NCBI GenBank assembly: GCA_037893245.1
Contig: JBAIAA010000537.1
Span: forward strand, 372,001-436,000
Length of the DNA stretch: 64,000 nucleotides
Source of the DNA: Crossaster papposus
Taxonomy: Eukaryota; Echinodermata; Asteroidea; Velatida; Solasteridae
Direction of reading: 5' to 3'
The position numbers and the translations under genes were made by a program. Under the pieces are notes generated by a model. It saw nothing but the letters and a program-made list of their open reading frames with translations. It searched no databases and was not told the DNA's origin. How positions within the stretch are numbered: the stretch's first letter is position 1; each line of letters opens with the position of its first letter. Shown here piece by piece: positions 55,030-64,000 of this stretch.

Positions 55030-58000
55030 GTTGCAATTTACATTTAAGACACCCTAATGTTCTCTCGTCGGTATGAAGATCTCGAAATAGATGATGTCGA
55101 GTGTAAGGGTTGAAATTAAGTGTAAACAAAGACAGCCTGTGCTTATCAGTTCTATTTAATGGCCTCCTTCAAGCTCTGTCGATTTTATGGGAAAACTGAA
55201 TGGTATCCTAAATAAGGCCTCGTGTGAATGTATTACAACTAGGGACTTTAATTGTGATGTTTCAGAGGAACACCATAGTATGCAATCAAATCCAATTATT
55301 TCTTATTTTAGTTTGTTCCAAATGGCTCATAAAGGACCCAACACGTGTCACTGAATCCACTCAAACTACCATCGATGTAATTTTCCCCACCCAGAGCTTA
55401 TAAAAGACTGGTGTGTAATTACCAGTCCTAATCAGTGATCATTATCTTGTTACGTGTGGGTTGATTGCCTTGTTTTGCGAAAACAGCAAAAAATTAAAGG
55501 TCGTTCAATACATTTTCGATGTCTATAGAATATAGACAGTGATGCATTTACGGACGATCTCCGTAATGTACCATCGCAATAATGTTTTGGGTTGTTACAC
55601 TCTAAAAAACAAAGTGCTAATTTAGCTCTTGAAGATCTAAAAAGTTGCACTTCTAGGTGCTTGTATAGTGACTACACGCGCTGTGCTGATTCAGCACCTT
55701 CATGAGTGCTGCAACAACAGCACTCAAAAGAGCTACTCATAATACACTTTAGGTGCAATGAGCTGATTCAATATGTGCACTTGCAGGGAGCTAAAATAAA
55801 CACGATATGTGCCACTTTTCTATAATTCCAAAACACAACAATTCAATCAATGAAGCATGATGTTGGGTTTTTTTCTCTCGCAAATTTTATTTTATTCCAT
55901 TCAGAATGTGGCATCAAAGCACGAAGTGTAGCCACTTAAATTGTCAATTATACTATTCAAATTAAGTACATGTACCAAACTTTTAACTAAGTTTCCCCCC
56001 GAAAATCCTGATTTTACACTCATTTTGCGGTGCAGAATAAATGTGGTTATAGAAACCTAAAAAATACTTTCCTAAATTAAGCAGGAAACCAGTCACATAC
56101 AAATGGAGAAATTACCGGGAAAGAATTAAAAAATAATTAACCAGGTGAAACAACTTGATTTACCCAAAATCAAATTCATTAGTAATGAGTCATTCTTTTA
56201 ATCAATTATTTGATGGATAATAAGGTTTTACCAATAAAATAAAAGAACAGGTATCTCCTGAAAACTAAATCCACTCTCCAAAAGTGTAATTGGTCCAATG
56301 TTTAGACTATTCTCTTTTTCCTTAGTGACACCATAAAATTTTACTTTAAATATTGTAACCAGTGTGATTTGCATCCAAAATTGCAATCTTCAATGATTTT
56401 CATCGGAAATTACTTGTCACTGAATAACACACTTGGCTTATCTAATTGTATGTGTTAGACGTTTTTTACAATTTTAGCAAATGTATGCTTTGGAAAGGAA
56501 CATTTATACCGTTTGCAATGAAGGAGTCCAGCCTATAGCTGGCGTTGTTTGGTCACGATTTTAGGGCAAATTATTTACTGTGCCTTAAGTGTCATGGCAA
56601 CTTCAGTTACTCGAGGTGGCAGCTTTCCTGTGTATTTGAGGCCATATACCTGAGACTTCTGGTAGATGAAGAAGTTTGTCAGGAATGTTGAGTACTCAAG
56701 GTTGAACACATAGGATCTGCTTTACTGGTGATCTAGAGCCAAATGCAAGAAGGGCAAGCTGCTTTGTGGATTCATTCTTCAATGTACCCCGAATGGAGTG
56801 AACTGCCGACTTTTTAAGAAGAATAGAAAAAACAACGGAATTTTGTTAATCATTACAATATAAAATAAATCACCAAAACTGACCTTAACACTTATAATAA
56901 GATAGCTTGGAGTTGAAAACTTCAAGGGTGTGCCATGCTCTTCCTTATTATTATCACCATGCATGATCGATATTTATACATTATACTACATGTACCTCTA
57001 ACTGCACCTATCATGACGACAGTGATTGCACGTCAGATTTGTTAGTGTATTATTATTAAATCATGAACAAAGCTACTCGAATGTTTAACTAGGTCTATGT
57101 ATTATTAATATCATCTCAATGAACAAAATTAATGACACATTTGTATTTGCTTACCTTTTCGCTTCCGAAGGATGTCAGCAGACACCACCACATGTACGAT
57201 GACAACAGACGCAAACAAGCCCAGACTTGTCGAAACAATCACTTGACGCAATAGACCAATCAAAATATAGTTTTGCTTGCCAGCACCATCGGCACTTTAT
57301 TTTTAGCACTTTTTGCTCCAGTGGTGCTGGTTTATGCACGTGAATGGCAGGTCATTGCGTAGCACTCACTTTTTAGCACTTTGTTTCTTAGAGTGTATGA
57401 TGTTGATAATGCATGATGTATATGGCACTTCATATTTATGAGTATTATTATTCGCCAGTAAAAACCTAACGCATTCAAGGTGCCTCAGTTAAGTACCGTG
57501 GCTCGATAGCGAAATTCTTAAACTTTTGCGGCAGCGCGATCGTGTACACAAAATTGCAAAGAACACAGGCTTACAAATCTATTGGGATTCATACAAAAAC
57601 CTGCGGAACAATATAATATAACTAATAAAATCCGCAGTAAAAAGAGTAAATACTACACTTCCGACATAGAAGAAAATAAAAGTAATTCATCTATGCTGTG
57701 GAAAACTCTAAAGGAGGTACTCCCTCAGAAACCAAAAAACTGTACCAAATTCGATTACTTCCCCCAATGGGGAAATATTGACGATATCGCCGACATTGCT
57801 GTTACATTAAATGAACACTTTTCAACAATCGGCAAGCGTACTGCTGGAAATTACCCTTTGCGTAAACTTGAAATAGATGGCAATACTGACGCCTCTATCT
57901 TTAATTCTCTAGATGAAGAATGCGTAGTACCTATTATTACAGAAGAGTTTGTTCAAAAGCAAATATCATCCATGTCGGTTGGGAAAGCAACAGGTCCGGA

Positions 58001-59690
58001 TGGAATTAGTGTTAAAATGATTGAAATTGCTTCACCTTATATCATTACATCTTTAGCTCATATTTTTAACCTGTTTATGTGAGCGATACCCTAACGATTG
58101 GAAACAAGCTTTAGTAAACGTACCAATTCACAAGGGAGGAGATAAATGCAGCAAAGGTAACTATCGACCTATTTCTATACTGATAATTATCTCCAAGATT
58201 TTAGAAAGATGGGTGCACTCATCGGTATATAGATACCTTGATACAAAAATCTGAATCCTAGTTGCCAGTCATGATTTAGACCCCTGCACTCAACTGAAAG
58301 CACCCTACCCGACATAACAAACAAGTGTTTTGTGGCCATGGAGAATGGACAAGTTACAGGCAGTGTGTTTATAGATCTTAGTAAAGCATTTGATTGTGTT
58401 GATAATGAAATCTTACCAGAAAAAACTAGAAAGGATAAACATGCCATCTTCTGTAATTAGTTGGTTTAAGTCGTACCTAAGTGATCGTAGTCAGTCTGTA
58501 AATATTGGCGGCACCATATCGAAGGTCCTGTCCGTAAACACTGGTGTTCCGCAGGGGAGATACTAGGTCCACTTGTATTCATTGTTTATATTAGTGATCT
58601 TTCATTTTGTATATCCCCAAATTGCAACTTATTTATGTAAGCTGATGACTCCACATCAATGTGTAGCTTCTCCAACACTAATATAATAGAAAGTAGCTTA
58701 AATACAGCTCTTACTAGTTTTCAAAACTGGGGCGTAAAAAACAAGCTAGTATTAAATGCCACCAAAACCAAATGCATGCTTATTGGTACAAGGCAGAAAT
58801 ATGTATTGTTGATTTAAATGTATGCATTGCTGCTAGTCGTATTGAAATCGTGAAGTCTTATAAATGCTTGGGTGTAGTTATTGATGAAGCATTAAGTTGG
58901 GGCCCACATGTCGAATACATAAGGAAAACTGTTGTATCTAAATTAGGTATACTAATTAGGTATACTATAGAGTATTGTTGTATCCCCGGTGTGGGGAGGA
59001 AGATACATATCTCACGATAAACAAAATTAATGTCCCAAAAGAGCCGCGCAATAATCCTTAAATGTACCTTCCTCACCCCTTCAGAGGATATGTTTGTTTG
59101 TCTTAATTGATCTCCTTTTTCAAAAAGAGTTAAGTGAAAAAAAGGCTATTCTTGTCTTCAAAAGTCTCAACAAAATGACTCCTCTGTACATGACAAATAT
59201 TTTCACACCACTTACAGTTATTCGCAAAACAAGGCAATCAACCCACACGTAACAGGAAAGTTCCTTTCGCCAAAACATGTGCCCGAACAATTGCGAACAT
59301 TGGACTCATTAAGCACATTTAAATCAGAGCTCCGACATGTCATCCGTTATGCCAATTGCCCTGATCTACGGAGTTATAACTTGGTTGCCACTATAATGTG
59401 GAGCCGGATGGGAATTTCCCCTTCTCTTTTATCCACCAAAAGGTTTTTTTGCGGATTTTCGCCTATCTCGTAAATCAGAATTAGTATCAATGTTTTGGAT
59501 TCCTGTAAAATTATTGTACGTCTGTAAATATTATGTTTGTAACTTTCTGTAAATGTTGTTGTTATTATATGCACTGTTATTTTATTTAATGATGTATGCA
59601 GGGCCCCGATGGAAACCAGTTTTAAATTGTTTGGGCACAACCTGGGTAAAGAAATGGAATAAATAAATAAATAAACGAGTTTCGAGAGTC
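55030..59690 (+). pseudogene. Decayed plus-strand LINE (Jockey/CR1 group), interrupted
   Basis: Endonuclease remnants: RDFNCDVSEE (near 55240), DPTRVTESTQTTIDVIF and ISDHYLVTCG (near 55430), then IDSDAFTDDLRNVPSQ (near 55536). After a 1.8-kb transposon the frame resumes with DVDNA. Reverse-transcriptase remnants: GKATGPDGIS (57985), DLSKAFDCVDNEIL (58376), a GVPQG.ILGP motif (58545), and ADD (58641) with a TAA stop in place of the preceding Tyr. The end is CLGVVIDEALSWGPHV, EQLRTLDSLSTFKSEL and an AATAAATAAA tail near 59660. Many frameshifts and stops: long dead. Its 3' end matches the fragments at 27075 and 37543. The best-preserved single frame is 57582-58082. Confidence 0.88.
55598..57395. 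mobile_element. 1.8-kb TIR transposon inside the LINE
   Basis: Ends CACTCTAAAAAACAAAGTGCTAA and the near-complement (TTAGCACTTTGTTTCTTAGAGTG), flanked by TA (55596-55597 and 57396-57397). It interrupts the LINE between its endonuclease and reverse transcriptase, so it is younger than that copy. No transposase frame. GTGCT motifs recur just inside both ends. Confidence 0.82.
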
Positions 59691-59719
59691 AAAAATTAAA
59701 GTGACACCTGAAACTCGAG

Positions 59720-60066
59720 TTAGTACCGTAGGTCATAATTCCACGGCAGCCGGAAAGTGTTCGCCTTTTGCGGACGGCGTGCCGTGTGCAATTTATGGGA
59801 AGCACACAGCATGTGTACTGTAGTATAAATTGAATGAAAACGACTCAGCGCGCATGCGGGGGCGAGTGGCTATTTGAACTATGCTTGGAATGGAATGTCC
59901 TCGGAATTTCACAGGTCTTTTCGACTTTTGCGTCAAGACTGAGTTCGGAAACAAATTGCGTGACAATCGAGGGCGCCCTCAATAAGCCCGTTTTCGGAGT
60001 ATTGATGATTAATGAACTGCATAGACGGGCGGCGCGCCCCGGAACAAAGTCATGAAGCAAGACTAG
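59720..60066 (-). mobile_element. TIR segment with AGTCTTG tip, beyond the LINE tail
   Basis: Same ordered blocks as 27640-28000: GCATGCGGGGGCGAG, GAGGGCGCCCTCAATAAGCC, GGCGCGCCCCGGAACAAA, then GCAAGACTAG. The LINE tail and this TIR are adjacent both here and in the tandem units, so the LINE had inserted in the TIR element before it spread. Confidence 0.8.
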
Positions 60067-60331
60067 ATGTTGACCCGCGACAGAGAGACGACCAAAAACC
60101 TGAAATTACCGCTAAATACTGACATTAGTAGCTTTTCATTGTTCATGATTTCATTCATAAGCATATCCGTGAAGTAATAAACCCACAAAACCAAACAAAA
60201 ATCGTATGACGAGCGCAAAATTGAAACTCGAATACACACACTCCGTTTCGTTAGTCATTGAGAAAAAGATGGTTTTCAGGACAAATTTGACAGTAAAAGT
60301 CTAGTATAATAAATTATGGTACCCGTGTAAA
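60067..60331. other. Non-coding stretch
   Basis: About 50 bp after the TIR still matches 28000-28050; the rest is unrecognised. Confidence 0.4.
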
Positions 60332-60466
60332 GGCCGGTTTATACTTTACGCGGAAGCCAATGCGAAGCAAGTTTCATGACGTCACAATTATAGAAGTTTC
60401 ATTGTGACGTTCTCCGCTGCCTTAACGAATTCGCTTCATGGCATTCGCGTGAAGTATGAACCGGCC
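60332..60466. mobile_element. 135-bp MITE, GGCCGGTTTATACTTTACGCG termini
   Basis: Terminal inverted repeats of ~20 bp (GGCCGGTTTATACTT and AAGTATGAACCGGCC), and an inner inverted pair around TTTCATGACGTCACAATT. No coding content. Confidence 0.82.
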
Positions 60467-60469
60467 ATA

Positions 60470-61119
60470 TTGAGTCTCGTATATATTGTTTAAGGACACG
60501 TTTTGGGAATACGCGGTTCTAGATTTCGGACGTTAGTGGGCAATATTTATCCTGAGCCACGCAGAGTTTAACGGGCTTTTGAATTGTCGCCCTCAAACCC
60601 TGTGGACATTCGCAGCAATCAATAAACAAGTTGGCCAATACATGATATGCACGCCCACCCCTTGTAAAATGACAATTTCTATCACTATAGGCCTATTTAA
60701 TTTTATTGGCGTTTACGTAGCTTTTCAGTCTTTTATGTTTCTTATTCTGTATAATATATAATAGCAAGGCTTTATTTCACGTTCTGTACGTTAATTTTTA
60801 CAATTTTTCCGATTAATTTTAATTTTTACGTGGGAGGATGAACATTCATAATTTGTAAGAACCTCTCAGATGTCCAACCGAATGAACCAATAGAAATGCG
60901 CGTTGGTTCGCATGCCTTTGGATGTTTTTCGAACCCCAGCTTTGTCTTCGTCTCTGGCTTCATTCATACAGTTTAGCAATAGGCTGTAGCCGGATTCGGA
61001 TCCAAAGCCAGGGTTTGGGAAATGGCCTTGGTCTGTTTGTAACGGAGGCTCTGATTGGGCGCACGATTTTTTGCGCTAATAACCACGGATCTGGCCGAAT
61101 GTGCGCTATTAAATCTAAA
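60470..61119. other. Mostly unassigned, with a short terminus motif
   Basis: At 60495-60525 is the inverted copy of the sequence at the right edge of the tandem triplication (TCTAGAACCGCGTATTCCC). Nothing else is recognised. Confidence 0.45.
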
Positions 61120-61352
61120 AATACCAACAGTATATCTTAGCACGATCGCTAGGCGCTGCTGATGAAACTGTCTGCTAAGTTCATAGGCAACAGAACCTAC
61201 AGGCGGACGTTTCTCTCAGATCGAAAACAATCACCAAATATGCAGAATGTAAACGTTAGGTGAGTGGCGCTTGTTGAACTAGTCTTGTTTGCAAGACAGT
61301 TTAATCGCGGTATGCAGCGCGCGTAGTTCGCCGATGCGGGCGCCCTCTAACT
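61120..61352 (+). repeat. Dispersed repeat, copy 2 (partner at 39870)
   Basis: Same order of blocks as 39870-40092, including CTAGTCTTGTTTGCAAGAC. Confidence 0.85.
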
Positions 61353-61466
61353 TAAGCCGTATGACCTTCGCTAGGACCGTCTTGTGTATCTGCTCCATCG
61401 CTCAGAAAATTCCGAGCAGAATAATTGTTTGGCATGCGCGTGTGACGTTGCGTGAATAATTACGCC

Positions 61467-61899
61467 CATTTTTATTAAAATGCTAGGCTAACCTCTTACT
61501 ATTTGTAATTGAAAAAAAATCTTCCTATGACCAATTATATTTACAATGCAAGGTCGACTCCTTACATATTTTTTTTTAAGGAAATTTAGAAAACAAAGCT
61601 AACCCCTTACAATTATTAATTTCTAACAAACAATTATTTCATTAAAAACGCAAGGCTAACCCCTTACAATTGTTTATTTGGTCATTTTTTCAAATGAGCA
61701 AATTTATCTTGCACCTGTGACCTGTCAATTAATCGAGGAAATCATTTAAACTGCTGCTCCGAAGGGAATGCACAGCAACAAAAACAGAACCGCAAAACTG
61801 GCCACAGAACCCACAGGCGAACGTTGGTTGGTTGGTTGGCTCGAATCTGGCTTCGGTCTTAGTTTTAGTTTCTTTCCTTTAAGCAATTTTAGTTCCAAG
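61467..61899 (+). repeat. Third copy of the GPCR-block flanking repeat, left part
   Basis: Similar to 48643-49095 (and in part to 14437-14590). It ends at TTCCAAG, where the LTR-like insertion begins. It continues at 63333 with the expected AAACGTCAAATGTTGG. Confidence 0.85.
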
Positions 61900-63332
61900 T
61901 GTGACAGGCTCATTTGCATAGTACCCTGGCACAGCGCCCTCGCTTGATATAAGATATAGATCTCAGTGCTGGTTTTACAAGTGGGTCATTCACCCATCAG
62001 CATTGAGATGGACAACACATACATGCACTTTGCAGAGCAGTCCCAAAGTTAAGGCCATCGCCTCATTAGGGCTACAGAGTAACTTGGCTGGGGTAAGTGT
62101 ATTTTTTATATTATATTCATATTGTATTAAGAAGTTATTCTACTTTCCTCAGATTCTTTATGTTAAGAAAGTTACTAGTTGTTAATTAAACAGCGATAGT
62201 AGAGAATTCCTTATACAGTACATTGTACTTACTATAGTTTTGTCTCAAGTCTCTGCAGATTGTGTTATAGAAAATGTTCATGCAGATCATTCCTTTTCTT
62301 GCTTAGAATTAGAGATTTTTCCATTTCGTGAACTTGGGAAATTGAGTTTAACTTACTTTGATTTATACTATTACTAGTACATGTATTCACTTTATATCTT
62401 TTAGTTCAAGTTATAGTTAATCCCCTAAAAATAGGTAAAGGATAGTTTTCCCAGTTCTACTGTATTTATGCCTTTTCTAGTATTTTACCACTTGTATATT
62501 TACACTCTTAGATTCCTATTTTTAGAGTATAAATTCATAGTTTCTTTGTCCTGTACAAACTCTCCATAGTGCACTGTAGTATAGCCCCTGTGTAACCCTT
62601 ATTCCCTTAAGTTGCTGCATATTTAATGAAGTGCACACAGTTTCTTAGAAGTGGCCTGTACCCCAGTACAGCAGGTCAGGAAGTTGACCATGAGTTTTAT
62701 TGCCCTGGCATGGACTAGCTTTATTGTTTATTAGACTTCATGTGCTGGCAGTTATCTTACTAGACTGGCCCACTAGTCCTTTGGGTCTGATTATATTTAT
62801 TAGTGGTACAGCATATACATGTAGTTTCATTTATTTTGTTTATTGATTATCATCATTACTTCATTCTTCATTATTATCATAACATATTAGATTTACCTTT
62901 TTCTTTACTATGTTTTGATATATTCTTTAGTTTTATTTGATCATTATGTTATAAGGATGATCGGACTGATTTAAGTCTTTGATTTGTCAATTCCATAGCA
63001 ACAGAGGTCATTGCACTTTTACTTAGTTATTTCTTTTCTTGACTATGCAAGTTAAAGCATTGACATGCCTTGTATTTTCTTTTAAGGACAATGACAACTT
63101 TACAGTTAGAGTAAATTGTGTGATTCGCGTGCAAGACATTTCCCTTTTTATATTTCTTTTATATATTGTTCTTTGCTCACTTGGTATTTTCCAAAGCATA
63201 TAGTACAGTGTACATCTATTTATATGGAAATCGTATTTTGTATCTTTTCAGGTTTTTTGCGTGTTAACACCATTAAATGAATCAGGCACTGAACGTACAC
63301 CATCCTGTAGATCGTGATTTCTCAGTGTCACA
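61900..63332 (+). mobile_element. Solo LTR candidate
   Basis: A 1433-bp insertion beginning TGTGACAGG and ending TGTCACA, so with 5'-TG...CA-3' and a 7-bp inverted terminus. CAAG lies on both sides (61896-61899 and 63333-63336). The unfilled form TTCCAAGAAACGTC, with one CAAG, is seen at the block A and B copies (about 14585 and 49090). A 4-bp duplication and TG..CA ends fit an LTR-retrotransposon LTR left by recombination. No gag-pol is present, so family and orientation are unknown. Confidence 0.78.
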
Positions 63333-63400
63333 CAAGAAACGTCAAATGTTGGCCAATTTTAATATAATGCAAGGCTCACCCCCTTACACATATTATTTAA
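63333..63400 (+). repeat. Third copy of the GPCR-block flanking repeat, right part
   Basis: Continues 61467-61899: AAACGTCAAATGTTGGCCAATTTTAATA, then ATGCAAGGCTCACCCCCTTACA. Confidence 0.85.
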
Positions 63401-63699
63401 TTTCTTTCTACATACTTCCGTAAGAAAGTGAATTTCTTTTCCAATTATACCTCTATTTAAAACACAATCTAATAAATATAAATATACACAATATAAATAA
63501 TACTCAAGACGAGAGTTTTGACTTTGGTTAACAATTGGAAGTGTGCACGCTGGTACACCTTGAGAGACGCAAAACAAAGGGGGAAGTGGATTATTTTTTT
63601 TAATTTTTTTTAACTAAAACTGCTAAATGCTCTGTAGGGGTGGTCTTTTCCCGTAACGCTTAATCGGCAAAAACTAAACGTTACAATTTTCTAAAATAT
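63401..63699. other. Non-coding stretch
   Basis: AT-rich; nothing recognised. Confidence 0.4.
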
Positions 63700-64000
63700 T
63701 AGGGCTTCAAATCGCTAAATAATGCTGAGCCGTCAACATTTACAAAGGCTTCAAATAGCCAAACATTTACAAAGGCTTTAATTAGCCCAACAATTACAAA
63801 GGCTTCAAATAGCGAAACATCTACAAAGGCTTCAAATAGCCCAACAATTACAAAGGCTTCAAGTAGCCCAACATTTACATAGGCTTCAAATAGCCAAACA
63901 TTTACAAAGGCTTCAAATAGCCAAACATTTACAAAGGCTTCAAATAGCCAAACATTTACAAAGGCTTCAAATAGCCAAACATCTACAAAGGCTTCAAGTA
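63700..64000 (+). repeat. 27-bp tandem array running off the window
   Basis: About ten units of AAACATTTACAAAGGCTTC plus AAATAGCC with few variants (TTTAATTAGC, ATCTACAAAG, AAGTAGCC). Units become more uniform towards the edge, so the window stops inside the array. Confidence 0.93.

Noticed and set aside
61150..61190. Hammerhead ribozyme (CTGATGAAAC)
   Set aside because: The CTGATGA core is followed by no stem II and no GAAA box at the required distance.
63700..64000. CRISPR-like regular array
   Set aside because: 27-bp units abut without spacers and the DNA is clearly eukaryotic; a plain tandem repeat.

Overview
This 64-kb window is animal nuclear DNA, most likely from a marine invertebrate deuterostome and probably an echinoderm. 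The reasons are indirect. It has a pair of intronless rhodopsin-class GPCR genes of a fast-diverging type, a CR1-like LINE whose N-terminus carries a 2A-like NPGP motif (known from sea-urchin LINEs), a Penelope-like fragment with a GIY-YIG nuclease, a tRNA-derived SINE, and dense short inverted-repeat transposons of a kind I associate with sea-star, sea-urchin and sea-cucumber DNA. Nothing resembles bacterial operons. Intact host coding potential is limited to the two GPCRs; almost everything else is transposable elements, foldback palindromes, satellites and segmental duplications.

Layout: 0-7 kb holds degenerate repeats and a 4-kb foldback element (2827-6877) with minisatellite tips. 7.4-12.6 kb holds an ORF1-like retroelement relic cut at its start codon by a 3-kb terminal-inverted-repeat (TIR) transposon, then a Penelope-like fragment and a SINE. 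12.8-14.1 kb holds two MITEs and a 140-bp satellite. 14.4-17.9 kb is GPCR block A. 18.1-22.6 kb holds MITEs and two foldback elements; one (19463-20636) is a near-perfect palindrome with a 9-bp target duplication and an empty site elsewhere in the window. 21364-38561 is a tandem triplication of a unit of about 6.73 kb carrying the 2A-LINE. Copies 1 and 3 are full length but each has its own frameshift; copy 2 has lost about 3 kb. 38.6-40.1 kb holds small inverted-repeat elements rich in CCCGGG. 40133-46230 is a nested 6.1-kb foldback whose outer arms are arrays of TGACGTCA. 46.7-47.1 kb is a TTAA-flanked MITE. 48.5-53.6 kb is GPCR block B, with a 1.26-kb insertion absent from block A. 53.7-54.9 kb is a second copy of the foldback family seen at 19.3-22.6 kb. 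55.0-59.7 kb is a decayed plus-strand LINE split by a 1.8-kb TIR transposon. 59.7-64 kb holds repeats, a solo-LTR candidate (61900-63332) with a CAAG duplication, and a 27-bp tandem array running off the end.

The duplicated pieces serve as internal controls. Block A against block B, the 19-kb element against its 53.9-kb relative, the three tandem units, and the two arms of each foldback show insertions next to their empty sites. Several boundaries and target duplications below are therefore read from paired sequence rather than guessed. Gene identities come from motif reading only; no database search was possible.
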